In this document: positions 1 to 6,561 of the stretch, one piece after another | Layout of the letters: each line of letters begins with the position of its first letter | How positions within the stretch are numbered: position 1 is the stretch's first letter | NCBI GenBank assembly: GCA_016198885.1 | Contig: JACQHV010000169.1 | Location: 1 to 14,319 of the forward strand | Direction of reading: 5' to 3' | Origin: Gammaproteobacteria bacterium | Lineage (GTDB): Bacteria; Pseudomonadota; Gammaproteobacteria; Eutrophobiales; Eutrophobiaceae | Length of the DNA stretch: 14,319 nucleotides | Program-made: the position numbers and the translations under genes | Notes under the pieces: generated by a model | What the model was told of the DNA's origin: nothing | Database searches by the model: none | What the model saw: only the letters and a program-made list of their open reading frames with translations

Positions 1-551
1 TCGCGGCCAATCACCGGATCAAGTTTGCCTTGTTCTGCCCGTGCGGTAAGGTCAATGGTATATTTTTCCAGTGCCTGACGATTATCCTCGGCGTTGGGAT
101 CCCGAACAGCCTGGCCTCCACGGATTTGCCCTATTGCATTTTCAATATGCGACTTATCCGCTCCGCAATTGCGCATTAATTTACCTAATTCGCCTTTGTC
201 TTCGAGGGCAGCAAGGGCGAATAATTCACTTGAGATATATTGATCCTTGCGTGTTTGTGCATATTTGTCGGTGAGATTCAGAAGTTTTTCCAGATCTTTT
301 GAGATATGAACTTCGCCACCTGTGCCTTCCACTTGCGGAAGCCGATCCAACACTTTGCCAAGTTGGGCTCGCAATTGATTAACATTTATACCTGCAGTGT
401 TCAGCAGATGCCGCAGACTGCCACCTTCCTGGTCCAGCAAGGCAGTCATGACATGGACGGGTTCGATAAATTGATGATCGCGGCCAACAGCGATACTTTG
501 AGCATCAGCCAGCGCTGTCTGAAATCTGGATGTTAATTTATCAAGCCGCAT
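1..551 (-). CDS. clpB: ATP-dependent disaggregase ClpB, N-terminal part (cut by window edge)
   Basis: This is the first 183 codons of the ClpB chaperone, a cytoplasmic AAA+ hexamer that works with DnaK to pull proteins out of aggregates. The translated start MRLDKLTSRFQTALADAQ, then FIEPVHVMTALLDQEGG, RLPQVEGTGG and ISSELFALAALE, match the E. coli ClpB N-domain almost position for position. The stretch YTIDLTARAEQGKLDPVIGRD, about residues 163-183, is the entry to the first nucleotide-binding domain. Walker A lies beyond the left edge, so catalytic motifs cannot be checked. The ATG at 551 agrees with the family start and has AGGA 7 bases upstream. A sigma-32-type promoter sits 40-65 bases upstream. 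The gene follows gdhA on the same strand but probably has its own promoter. Confidence 0.97.
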   Translation of the reverse strand, partial: MRLDKLTSRFQTALADAQSIAVGRDHQFIEPVHVMTALLDQEGGSLRHLLNTAGINVNQLRAQLGKVLDRLPQVEGTGGEVHISKDLEKLLNLTDKYAQTRKDQYISSELFALAALEDKGELGKLMRNCGADKSHIENAIGQIRGGQAVRDPNAEDNRQALEKYTIDLTARAEQGKLDPVIGR

Positions 552-589
552 TGTTGTTTCCTGTTGAAGTCAATGGATACACCCGATAG

Positions 590-616
590 ATATGGGCTGA
601 AAAGAGACTATTCAAG
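590..616 (-). promoter_or_regulatory. Sigma-32 (RpoH) heat-shock promoter of clpB
   Basis: Read on the minus strand, CTTGAA (plus 611-616) is followed after 14 bases by CCCATAT (plus 590-596). The sigma-32 consensus is CTTGAAA, a spacer of about 13-17 bases, then CCCCATNT, so both elements and the spacing fit. Transcription would begin near 580-584, giving a leader of about 30 bases with AGGA 7 bases before the clpB ATG. Because clpB is a classical heat-shock gene, position and sequence support each other. The start site itself is inferred. Confidence 0.85.
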
Positions 617-623
617 AGCCTGC

Positions 624-691
624 AACGTGAAACGGATTTAAAGGATCCCCGATATATTTCACGTTATACGTTTCACGAAAGACGCTTCACG
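624..691. repeat. Cluster of CGTGAA/TTCACG repeats between gdhA and clpB
   Basis: On the plus strand TTTCACG occurs at 657-663 and 671-677, with the variant CTTCACG at 685-691, giving an exact 14-base period. AACGTGAAACG at 624-634 is the inverse. It can pair as AACGTGAAA (624-632) with TTTCACGTT (657-665), or as CGTGAAACG (626-634) with CGTTTCACG (669-677). In the gdhA transcript this would be a 9-bp stem with a 24- or 34-base loop and no U tract. It may be a weak 3' hairpin of gdhA, a binding-site array, or a dispersed intergenic repeat. Confidence 0.6.
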
Positions 692-694
692 TTT

Positions 695-2113
695 TTAATA
701 CACGCCAATGTCGTAATAGGAACGTGCAATCTTGCTGACAGCAATAACATACGCTGCGGTCCTGTAATCATCAATCTTGTCATTATCTTGCAGCGTTGAA
801 CGCAGTTCCTGATAGGCAAGCCGCATGGTATCGTCCAGACCGGAACGGACCAGATCAAGTTCATTAGCACCACGTGCCAGTTCCTTGTGTATCCATTCCG
901 GGGTGTCTTTCCCGGTCATGGTTTTTATGGCGGATAATATATGTTCACCACGCAATTCATCATAGCGTTTCTCCATCCGACCGAAGCGGATATGGGCGAG
1001 ATTTCTAATCCATTCAAAATAAGATACGGTGACTCCACCTGCATTGACAAATGCGTCGGGCAAAATTGTGATGCCCCGCTTGCGCAGAATTTCATCCGCC
1101 TCAAAGGTAATGGGTCCATTAGCAGCTTCAATAATGAGCCGGGTCTTGATGCGTTCCGCATTATCTGAAGTGATCTGACTTTCAAGGGCAGCAGGTATTA
1201 ATATGTCGCATTCAAGTTCCAGCGCAGTATGACCGTCTGCCGTGAAATTTGCCCCGGGGAAACCTTTAATGGTTTTATGTTTATTGAGGTATTGCCTGAT
1301 TTCTTCAATGGGTAAACCGTCTTCATTGATTAACGCCCCGTCACGTTCTATGAGGGCGATTATTTTAGTGTCATCCTCCTCATCAAGCAGACGCGCGGCA
1401 TGATAACCGACATTGCCCAGTCCCTGTATCACGATACGTTTGCCACCCAGACTACCCTTAAGACCTGTCGCCTTGATGTCATCCTGATGACGGAAAAATT
1501 CACGCATGGCATAGACAACACCGCGGCCTGTGGCTTCTGTTCTGCCACGAATGCCCCCATGGTGCACGGGTTTGCCGGTCACACAGGCGGCATAGTTGAT
1601 ATCTTCCGGATGGAGTTGTTGGTAGGTATCGGCAATCCATGCCATTTCACGCTCACCTGTGCCCATGTCCGGCGCCGGGACATTGGCGGCCGGACTCAGA
1701 AAACCCTTACGCACGAGTTCCCTGGCAAAGCGACGGGTGATCAGCTGCATTTCATCGCGATCATATTTAGCAGGATCAATCATTAATCCGCCTTTGGAGC
1801 CGCCAAACGGGACATCAACAATGGCACACTTGTAGGTCATCAGTGCAGCCAGGGCCTCAACTTCATCCTGATTAACAATGGGTGCATAGCGAATGCCACC
1901 CTTCGCTGGTAATCGATGTGTGCTGTGGACAGCCCGCCAGCCGGTGAAAACCTCGATCTTGCCCCTGATATTTACCGGAAACTTTACCTGCAATATTGCC
2001 TTACATGACTGAATGGACTGGGCAATTCCGGGATCCATATCCAGCACTTTAAAGGCACGCGCAACCATATGATTGACGCTCTGACTGAAAGAAAAAGTTT
2101 GTCTTGGCGTCAT
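695..2113 (-). CDS. gdhA: Glutamate dehydrogenase (Glu/Leu/Phe/Val dehydrogenase family)
   Basis: The 472-residue cytoplasmic enzyme interconverts glutamate and 2-oxoglutarate plus ammonia, linking carbon and nitrogen metabolism. Visible motifs are PAKGGIR (residues 69-75, substrate-binding Lys71), PFGGSKGG (102-109, catalytic Lys107), PAPDMGT (146-152, with Asp149) and the Rossmann fingerprint GLGNVG (231-236). The second Rossmann strand ends in IERDG, with an acidic residue near 256, which hints at NAD+ use, though coenzyme preference cannot be settled by eye. Length is close to that of hexameric bacterial enzymes, and the start fits the usual N-terminal helix; AGGG lies about 9 bases upstream of the ATG. 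It sits 74 bases after pgeF and 143 before clpB. In E. coli no gene lies between those two, so this is a lineage-specific placement. A leucine or valine dehydrogenase is less likely given the length. Confidence 0.93.
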   Translation of the reverse strand: MTPRQTFSFSQSVNHMVARAFKVLDMDPGIAQSIQSCKAILQVKFPVNIRGKIEVFTGWRAVHSTHRLPAKGGIRYAPIVNQDEVEALAALMTYKCAIVDVPFGGSKGGLMIDPAKYDRDEMQLITRRFARELVRKGFLSPAANVPAPDMGTGEREMAWIADTYQQLHPEDINYAACVTGKPVHHGGIRGRTEATGRGVVYAMREFFRHQDDIKATGLKGSLGGKRIVIQGLGNVGYHAARLLDEEDDTKIIALIERDGALINEDGLPIEEIRQYLNKHKTIKGFPGANFTADGHTALELECDILIPAALESQITSDNAERIKTRLIIEAANGPITFEADEILRKRGITILPDAFVNAGGVTVSYFEWIRNLAHIRFGRMEKRYDELRGEHILSAIKTMTGKDTPEWIHKELARGANELDLVRSGLDDTMRLAYQELRSTLQDNDKIDDYRTAAYVIAVSKIARSYYDIGVY

Positions 2114-2161
2114 GATAAAAACCCTGAAATTATTTTATGCCGGATAATGCTGAAATTTATG

Positions 2162-2195
2162 GTTCCTGCCGTAAGCTTAGTCCAAGTTCAGGAAC
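2162..2195. repeat. Inverted repeat across the pgeF stop codon
   Basis: GTTCCTG at 2162-2168 pairs perfectly with CAGGAAC at 2189-2195. The 20-base loop contains the palindrome TAAGCTTA (2173-2180). The distal arm covers the pgeF stop codon at 2188-2190. No T-run follows in either direction, so a rho-independent terminator is doubtful. It could attenuate readthrough from pgeF into gdhA. Confidence 0.35.
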
Positions 2196-2943
2196 TATCC
2201 ATCCAGATCAGACTGGCCATACGACCGGTAATACCATCGCGTCGGTGAGAAAAGAAAAGTTTGCTATCGCTATAAGTGCAATAGTCCCCGCCATATATAT
2301 TCTCTATACCAAGGTATTCCAGTTGGCATCGTACCAACTCATGTAAATCTGCGTACCAGTAATCATCACGACCGGGTGTAAATGCTTGCCCTGCAATTGC
2401 ACATACGTTCAAACAGGCGTCACGCACTTCAGCGCCGACTTCATAGTGACTTGTACTTATGCATGGCCCCATCCAGGCCATAATATGTTTTCGTTTTGCT
2501 GAAAACATTTCTATTGTATTCGCAATGATGTTTTTGCTGAATCCTCTCCAGCCCACATGTACTGCTGCAACCTTTGTTCCTTGTGCGTCACATAGCAATA
2601 AGGGCAGGCAATCAGCAGTCAGTACGACACATACAGTATTTGCCTGATCGGTGATTATTCCATCCGCTGGCACTGTTAAATTTTCAGTCTGTGCAGTGAT
2701 CACACGATTACCATGAATCTGTTTCAACCAACGAGGTTCAGCAGGGAGGTTCAATTGTTTACGCAACAGCTCACGATTATGTGAAATACTTTTTGGGTTA
2801 TCTCCTACATGTTCTGCAAGATTAAATGTATCGTAAGGAGGATCACTCATACCCCCCATGCGAGTTGTTGTCCCGGCGTGTACGTTATCGGGGACAGGAC
2901 ATTTGGCCGGTATCCAGCCAATCTTATCGGTTTTTTCTGACAT
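2188..2943 (-). CDS. pgeF: Peptidoglycan editing factor PgeF (YfiH, laccase-domain family)
   Basis: The 251-residue protein belongs to the YfiH/DUF152 family. E. coli PgeF corrects cell-wall precursors in which L-serine has replaced L-alanine; other members were described as multicopper oxidases or purine nucleoside phosphorylases. The metal-binding His-Cys-His set is present in KQIHGNR (His77), LTADCLP (Cys112) and HVGWRGF (His129). TTTRMGGMS near the start, GGDYCTY and FFSHRRDGITGRMASLIW at the end are family signatures. I chose the ATG at 2943 because it aligns with the E. coli start. An in-frame ATG at 2958 and a TTG at 2961 would add 5 or 6 residues. It overlaps the end of rluD by 20 bases, implying co-transcription and translational coupling, as in E. 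coli rluD-yfiH. Confidence 0.93.
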   Translation of the reverse strand: MSEKTDKIGWIPAKCPVPDNVHAGTTTRMGGMSDPPYDTFNLAEHVGDNPKSISHNRELLRKQLNLPAEPRWLKQIHGNRVITAQTENLTVPADGIITDQANTVCVVLTADCLPLLLCDAQGTKVAAVHVGWRGFSKNIIANTIEMFSAKRKHIMAWMGPCISTSHYEVGAEVRDACLNVCAIAGQAFTPGRDDYWYADLHELVRCQLEYLGIENIYGGDYCTYSDSKLFFSHRRDGITGRMASLIWMDSS

Positions 2944-3883
2944 CAGCTTCGAGTGCATCAATTAATGTTTGCATATCCTGGGGCAGAGGCACTTCACAGT
3001 GCAGTAATTCATTCGTAATCGGATGTTGCAGACTGATTGCGCCGGCATGCAAGGCCTGACGTGAAAATGATTGGAGTACAGATATCAAACGTTCACTGGC
3101 CCCTTTTGGAATAATTGTCCGGCGACCATACACGGGATCACCCACAATCGGATGGCGAAGATAAGACATATGTACACGGATTTGATGTGTACGACCGGTT
3201 TCCAACAGCACTCGAACGTGTGTGTGTGCTGCATATTTTTTTATAATACGGTAATGGGTAACTGCGGGTTTGCCATTATTAACTACAGCCATATGGGTGC
3301 GTTTTCTCGGATGCCGTCCAATGGGTTGATCAATGCTGCCGCCTGCCGTCATTACTCCTGCCACGATCGCCTGGTATTCACGCCTGATTTTACGTGCTTG
3401 CAGTTGTTCGACCAGGTTGGTGTGGCATTGGGGGGTGCGTGCGATCACCATCAGGCCTGAAGTGTCTTTGTCCAGGCGCTGCACTATTCCGGCACGAGGT
3501 ACAAATTCCAACTTTGGGTCATAATGAAGTAGCGCGTTCAACAAGGTATGCTCCGGATTTCCCGCACCCGGATGCACGACCATACCGGCCGCCTTGTTCA
3601 GTACCAGTAATGCCTCATCTTCATAAAAGATTTGCAGGGAAATATCTTCCGCAGACCAGGATTGCTGAACTTCATAGGTGGTCTTGATCTGAACAAGTTC
3701 CCCGCCTTTAACACGTTCGCGCTGTCGCATTACCGTGTTATTGATGTGTACATCGCCGTTGCGAATCCAGTTCTGCAGTCGTGAACGGGAATGCTGCGAG
3801 AACAGGATGGCAAGCGCCTGGTCCAGGCGCTTGCCGGCCAGCTCATTGGGAATGATTGCACTGAGATGGACGGGTTTTGTCAT
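2924..3883 (-). CDS. rluD: 23S rRNA pseudouridine synthase RluD
   Basis: The 319-residue enzyme converts uridines of 23S rRNA helix 69 (1911, 1915 and 1917 in E. coli) to pseudouridine during late 50S assembly. An S4-type RNA-binding domain lies at about residues 18-75 (KRLDQALAILF, then the RNGDVHINN region). The catalytic motif is QRLDKDTSG with Asp138 as nucleophile; most relatives have His before Arg-Leu-Asp, but here it is Gln135. GRTHQIRVHMSYLRHPIVGD is the conserved C-terminal motif. Length matches RluD (about 326), and the pgeF overlap plus divergent bamD match the E. coli rluD locus, which separates it from RluA and RluC. The ATG at 3883 is preferred over an in-frame TTG at 3895; neither has a clear Shine-Dalgarno sequence. 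Confidence 0.93.
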   Translation of the reverse strand: MTKPVHLSAIIPNELAGKRLDQALAILFSQHSRSRLQNWIRNGDVHINNTVMRQRERVKGGELVQIKTTYEVQQSWSAEDISLQIFYEDEALLVLNKAAGMVVHPGAGNPEHTLLNALLHYDPKLEFVPRAGIVQRLDKDTSGLMVIARTPQCHTNLVEQLQARKIRREYQAIVAGVMTAGGSIDQPIGRHPRKRTHMAVVNNGKPAVTHYRIIKKYAAHTHVRVLLETGRTHQIRVHMSYLRHPIVGDPVYGRRTIIPKGASERLISVLQSFSRQALHAGAISLQHPITNELLHCEVPLPQDMQTLIDALEADVRKNR

Positions 3884-3909
3884 GTTTATATACAAATAAC
3901 AGTCATAAG

Positions 3910-3930
3910 AAGTATCATTAAAGAATACTT
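3910..3930. promoter_or_regulatory. 21-bp dyad in the rluD/bamD divergent spacer
   Basis: AAGTAT (3910-3915) and ATACTT (3925-3930) are perfect inverses around nine bases, and the centre is also partly symmetric (AAGTATnnTTnAAnnATACTT). This is operator-like geometry placed between two divergent genes. No regulator can be named. AT-rich sequence yields such dyads by chance, so confidence is low. Confidence 0.35.
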
Positions 3931-3931
3931 T

Positions 3932-3946
3932 ATATACATCGTATAT
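3932..3946. promoter_or_regulatory. 15-bp palindrome ATATAC-ATC-GTATAT
   Basis: Two perfect 6-bp arms flank a 3-base centre, starting two bases after the neighbouring 21-bp dyad. It overlaps the region where promoters for rluD and bamD should lie; a TATATT at 3958-3963 could be a bamD -10 element, but no good -35 is visible. It may be an operator or simply AT-rich promoter sequence. Confidence 0.3.
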
Positions 3947-3973
3947 CTTTACACTGCTATATTGGAATAATCC

Positions 3974-4753
3974 ATGCCTGTGCCAAGAAGCCTGATTTTA
4001 GTTCTGGTGATGGTCATCTCCGGATGTACATACTTTGATGAAAAGGAAGATGATCCGACGGAGACCTGGTCAGCCGAGCGTCTTTACGCCGAGGCCAAAG
4101 GTGCACTGGATTCCGGTAATTACACCAGGGCGGTTGAATATTACGAAAAACTGGAAGGCCGGTTTCCGTTTGGAGTTTATGGTCAGCAGGCATTGCTTGA
4201 TTTGTCCTATGCCTATTATAAAAATGACGATACTGATTCTGCCGTATCCACCGCAGATCGATTCATAAAATTATACCCCCAGAACGCACATGTTGATTAT
4301 GCCTATTATCTGAAGGGGCTCGCTAATTTTAATCGTGGCAAGGGATTTACGGAACGTTATCTGCCTCTGGATGCATCACAACGAGATCCGAGTTCTGCAT
4401 TGCATGCGTTCGAGGATTTTAACGAATTGCTGAGACTGTTCCCGGAGAGTGAATATGCAGATGATGCAAAACAACGCATGGTTTACCTTCGCAATCTTCT
4501 GGCCGAACATGAAGTAGATGTTGCAAATTATTATATGCGTCGTGGTGCGTTTGTGGCTACCGCCAACCGCGCGCGTTACGTAATTGAAAAATATCCGCGC
4601 ACACCTTCAGTGCCTGATGCATTAGTACTCATGGCAAAGGCCTATAAGGTAATGGAGATGGATGATCTCTCTGCAGACGCCCTAAGAGTTCTGGAATTGA
4701 ATTATCCCAATCATCCGGGCATTTATGAGATCAAGGAAATTGTTGTTAAATAG
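3974..4753 (+). CDS. bamD: Outer membrane assembly lipoprotein BamD (YfiO/ComL)
   Basis: The 259-residue lipoprotein is an essential part of the BAM complex, which folds beta-barrel proteins into the outer membrane from the periplasmic side. The N-terminus MPVPRSLILVLVMVISGC is a lipoprotein signal with lipobox I-S-G-Cys18. Residue 19 is Thr rather than Asp, compatible with outer-membrane sorting. Tetratricopeptide-like repeats follow: AERLYAEAKGALDSGNYTRA (about 34-53), ALLDLSYAYYKNDDTDSA, YAYYLKGLANFNRG and the C-terminal region around PDALVLMAKAYKVMEM. YRN/YY-rich segments such as NYYMRRGAFVATANR match BamD. E. coli BamD is 245 residues. Divergent orientation to rluD matches E. coli. A GGA lies 7 bases upstream of the ATG. 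Confidence 0.95.
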   Translation: MPVPRSLILVLVMVISGCTYFDEKEDDPTETWSAERLYAEAKGALDSGNYTRAVEYYEKLEGRFPFGVYGQQALLDLSYAYYKNDDTDSAVSTADRFIKLYPQNAHVDYAYYLKGLANFNRGKGFTERYLPLDASQRDPSSALHAFEDFNELLRLFPESEYADDAKQRMVYLRNLLAEHEVDVANYYMRRGAFVATANRARYVIEKYPRTPSVPDALVLMAKAYKVMEMDDLSADALRVLELNYPNHPGIYEIKEIVVK

Positions 4754-4804
4754 TCCATGTATGTCCGGATCAATCGTAGTAATCCCTGATGTATTGTGAT
4801 TGGA

Positions 4805-6436
4805 TTATTCCCGATAACCCGAAGTAATTGGATAACGACGATCCCGGCCAAAGGCGCGTTGTGTGATACGAATACCCGGGGCGGACTGCCTGCGTTTATA
4901 TTCATTTCGATCAACCATCGTCACTACTTTTTGTACGATCTTTTCATCATATCCGGCCTTTGTAATTTCTTCGGGACTTTGATCAAATTCAATATAACGT
5001 TCAAGGATCGGATCGAGAATGTCATAAGCAGGCAGTGTGTCCTGATCAAACTGATTTTCCCTTAACTCTGCACTGGGTGGCCGGTCAATAATCCGTTGCA
5101 GAATGACAGGCGATATCTGATTGCGCCATCCGGCAAGTTTGTAGACAGATGTTTTGGTAATATCCTTAAGTGGTGCAAAACCGCCGGCCATATCACCGTA
5201 CAATGTGGCGTAGCCAACGGCCATTTCACTCTTATTGCCTGTGGTCAACACCAGTTTGCCTAATTTGTTGGATACCGCCATGAGTAATATACCGCGGCAT
5301 CTTGCCTGAATATTCTCTTCAGTAATATCTTTTGGCATATCAGAAAAAAGTGGTTTAAGACTTTCATTGAAAGTTTCAAAGAGTTTTTCGATTGATATGA
5401 TATGGGATTGCACTCCAAGGGTTTCTGTTATGGTTTTTGCGTCTTCTATGCTCATATCAGCCGTATATCGGGAAGGCATAATGAGCACATCCACATTTTC
5501 CCTGCCAAGTGCATCAACGGCAATACAAAGCGTCAATGCCGAATCAACACCTCCGGACAAGCCGATTATTGCGCCCTTGAAACCATTTTTGTAAACATAA
5601 TCCTTAACTCCCAGTACCAGGGCCTGATAGATACTTTCTTCTTTGGATAAGGATTGAACGGGGATATCCATGGGCAATGAAAAACAACCGTTGTCCCCGG
5701 ATGAAAATTCGATAACATAAAGACCTTCCTGAAATTGAGGGGCATGGAATCTGACATTGCCCCGATGATCAATCGCTAATGATCCGCCATCAAAGATCAA
5801 CTCATCCTGACCTCCCACGAGATTGACATAGATAATATTCAGGCCGGACTCAGCAACCCTTTCCCGCAATAATTTTTCACGCAGTGAAATCTTGTCGACG
5901 TGATAAGGTGAGGCATTGATATTTATCATCAATTTTGCCCCTGCAGACTTTGCCTGAGCACATGGACCGGGTTCCCATATATCCTCACAAATACTCAGGG
6001 CGGTCGGAATGCCCATAAAGTCAAATACACAGGCTTCTTTCCCGGGATTGAAGTACCGTTTTTCATCAAATACGGCATAGTTTGGAAGGATCTGTTTACG
6101 GTATGTTGCGATTAATTTTCGATCCCTGAGCAGACTACAGCTGTTGAACAGCTGATTACCGGTTTTTTCGGGATAACCAATAATACAATCAATACCAATC
6201 ACTTTATTTTGTATAAGTTCAAATGCCTGGCTGATCTGTTTATGAAATGCAGGCCTGAGAAGAAGATCTTCCGGCGGGTAACTGCTGATTGTGAGTTCCG
6301 GGAAGACAATTATGTTTGCTTTGTATTTATCAAGCGCCTCCTGGATTTTTGAAATGATCAAATCGGTGTTAGCGGGAATATTCCCCACGCAGGTGTTAAT
6401 CTGGGCAATTGCAATGCGAATAACTTTATCAGGCAT
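4805..6436 (-). CDS. nadE: Glutamine-dependent NAD+ synthetase (two-domain NadE)
   Basis: The 543-residue enzyme makes NAD+ from nicotinate adenine dinucleotide, ATP and ammonia, with the ammonia released from glutamine by its own N-terminal domain. The nitrilase-type glutaminase covers about residues 1-250 with the Glu-Lys-Cys triad: Glu47 in FPELTISSYPPEDLL, Lys114 in YRKQILPNY and Cys150 in LSICEDIWEPG. The synthetase domain starts near 265; the PP-loop SGGVDS is at 294-299 and TTGNKSEMAVGYATLYGDM at about 398-416. The size is typical of the proteobacterial two-domain form, unlike the ammonia-only enzyme of E. coli (about 275 residues). It is convergent with bamD, with 51 bases between stop codons and no clear terminator there. 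The ATG at 6436 matches the family start; its Shine-Dalgarno sequence is poor. Confidence 0.95.
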   Translation of the reverse strand: MPDKVIRIAIAQINTCVGNIPANTDLIISKIQEALDKYKANIIVFPELTISSYPPEDLLLRPAFHKQISQAFELIQNKVIGIDCIIGYPEKTGNQLFNSCSLLRDRKLIATYRKQILPNYAVFDEKRYFNPGKEACVFDFMGIPTALSICEDIWEPGPCAQAKSAGAKLMININASPYHVDKISLREKLLRERVAESGLNIIYVNLVGGQDELIFDGGSLAIDHRGNVRFHAPQFQEGLYVIEFSSGDNGCFSLPMDIPVQSLSKEESIYQALVLGVKDYVYKNGFKGAIIGLSGGVDSALTLCIAVDALGRENVDVLIMPSRYTADMSIEDAKTITETLGVQSHIISIEKLFETFNESLKPLFSDMPKDITEENIQARCRGILLMAVSNKLGKLVLTTGNKSEMAVGYATLYGDMAGGFAPLKDITKTSVYKLAGWRNQISPVILQRIIDRPPSAELRENQFDQDTLPAYDILDPILERYIEFDQSPEEITKAGYDEKIVQKVVTMVDRNEYKRRQSAPGIRITQRAFGRDRRYPITSGYRE

Positions 6437-6439
6437 ACA

Positions 6440-6478
6440 TATTGGTATTATTTCTGGTCCTGCGTTATTGGTATTATT
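6440..6478. repeat. Perfect 13-bp direct repeat in the nadE / glycosyltransferase spacer
   Basis: TATTGGTATTATT occurs at 6440-6452 and again at 6466-6478, a 26-base period. The first copy begins 4 bases upstream of the nadE start codon on the other strand. The placement between divergent genes and the spacing of about 2.5 helical turns could suit paired protein binding, or the repeat could be a local duplication. No known operator is recognised. Confidence 0.55.
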
Positions 6479-6498
6479 ATGATAACTGGCATTATAAA
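6468..6498 (+). promoter_or_regulatory. Possible sigma-70 promoter for the surface-modification operon
   Basis: TTGGTA at 6468-6473 is a 4/6 match to a -35 element. CATTAT at 6490-6495 (16-base spacer) or TATAAA at 6493-6498 (19-base spacer) could be the -10. The start would fall about 55-60 bases before the ATG at 6562. The region is very AT-rich, so chance matches are likely. The -35 overlaps the second copy of the 13-bp repeat. Confidence 0.25.
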
Positions 6499-6561
6499 TT
6501 ATTTATATATGTTTCCAGAAAGATAGTGATCGATAACAAAAATCCGGTAAATGCTATTACC

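Noticed and set aside
624..691. CRISPR array
   Set aside because: The repeat units are only 7-9 bases with a 14-base period and no unique spacers of CRISPR length.
1400..1786. 128-codon plus-strand reading frame
   Set aside because: It lies antisense inside gdhA, whose protein shows clear family motifs; the product has no recognisable features.
3071..3460. 129-codon plus-strand reading frame
   Set aside because: It is antisense to rluD, and the Cys/His-rich product looks like a frame shadow of a conserved gene.
4754..4804. Terminator between the convergent bamD and nadE
   Set aside because: Only a 5-bp CAATC/GATTG pairing with a long loop and no T-run; too weak to call.
6440..6478. Transposon target duplication or IS ends
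   Set aside because: The copies are direct, 26 bases apart, and enclose no element or terminal inverted repeats.
6444..6561. Upstream extension of the glycosyltransferase from a TTG
   Set aside because: No ribosome site, very AT-rich sequence, and it would consume the divergent nadE spacer; the added residues look like translated noncoding DNA.
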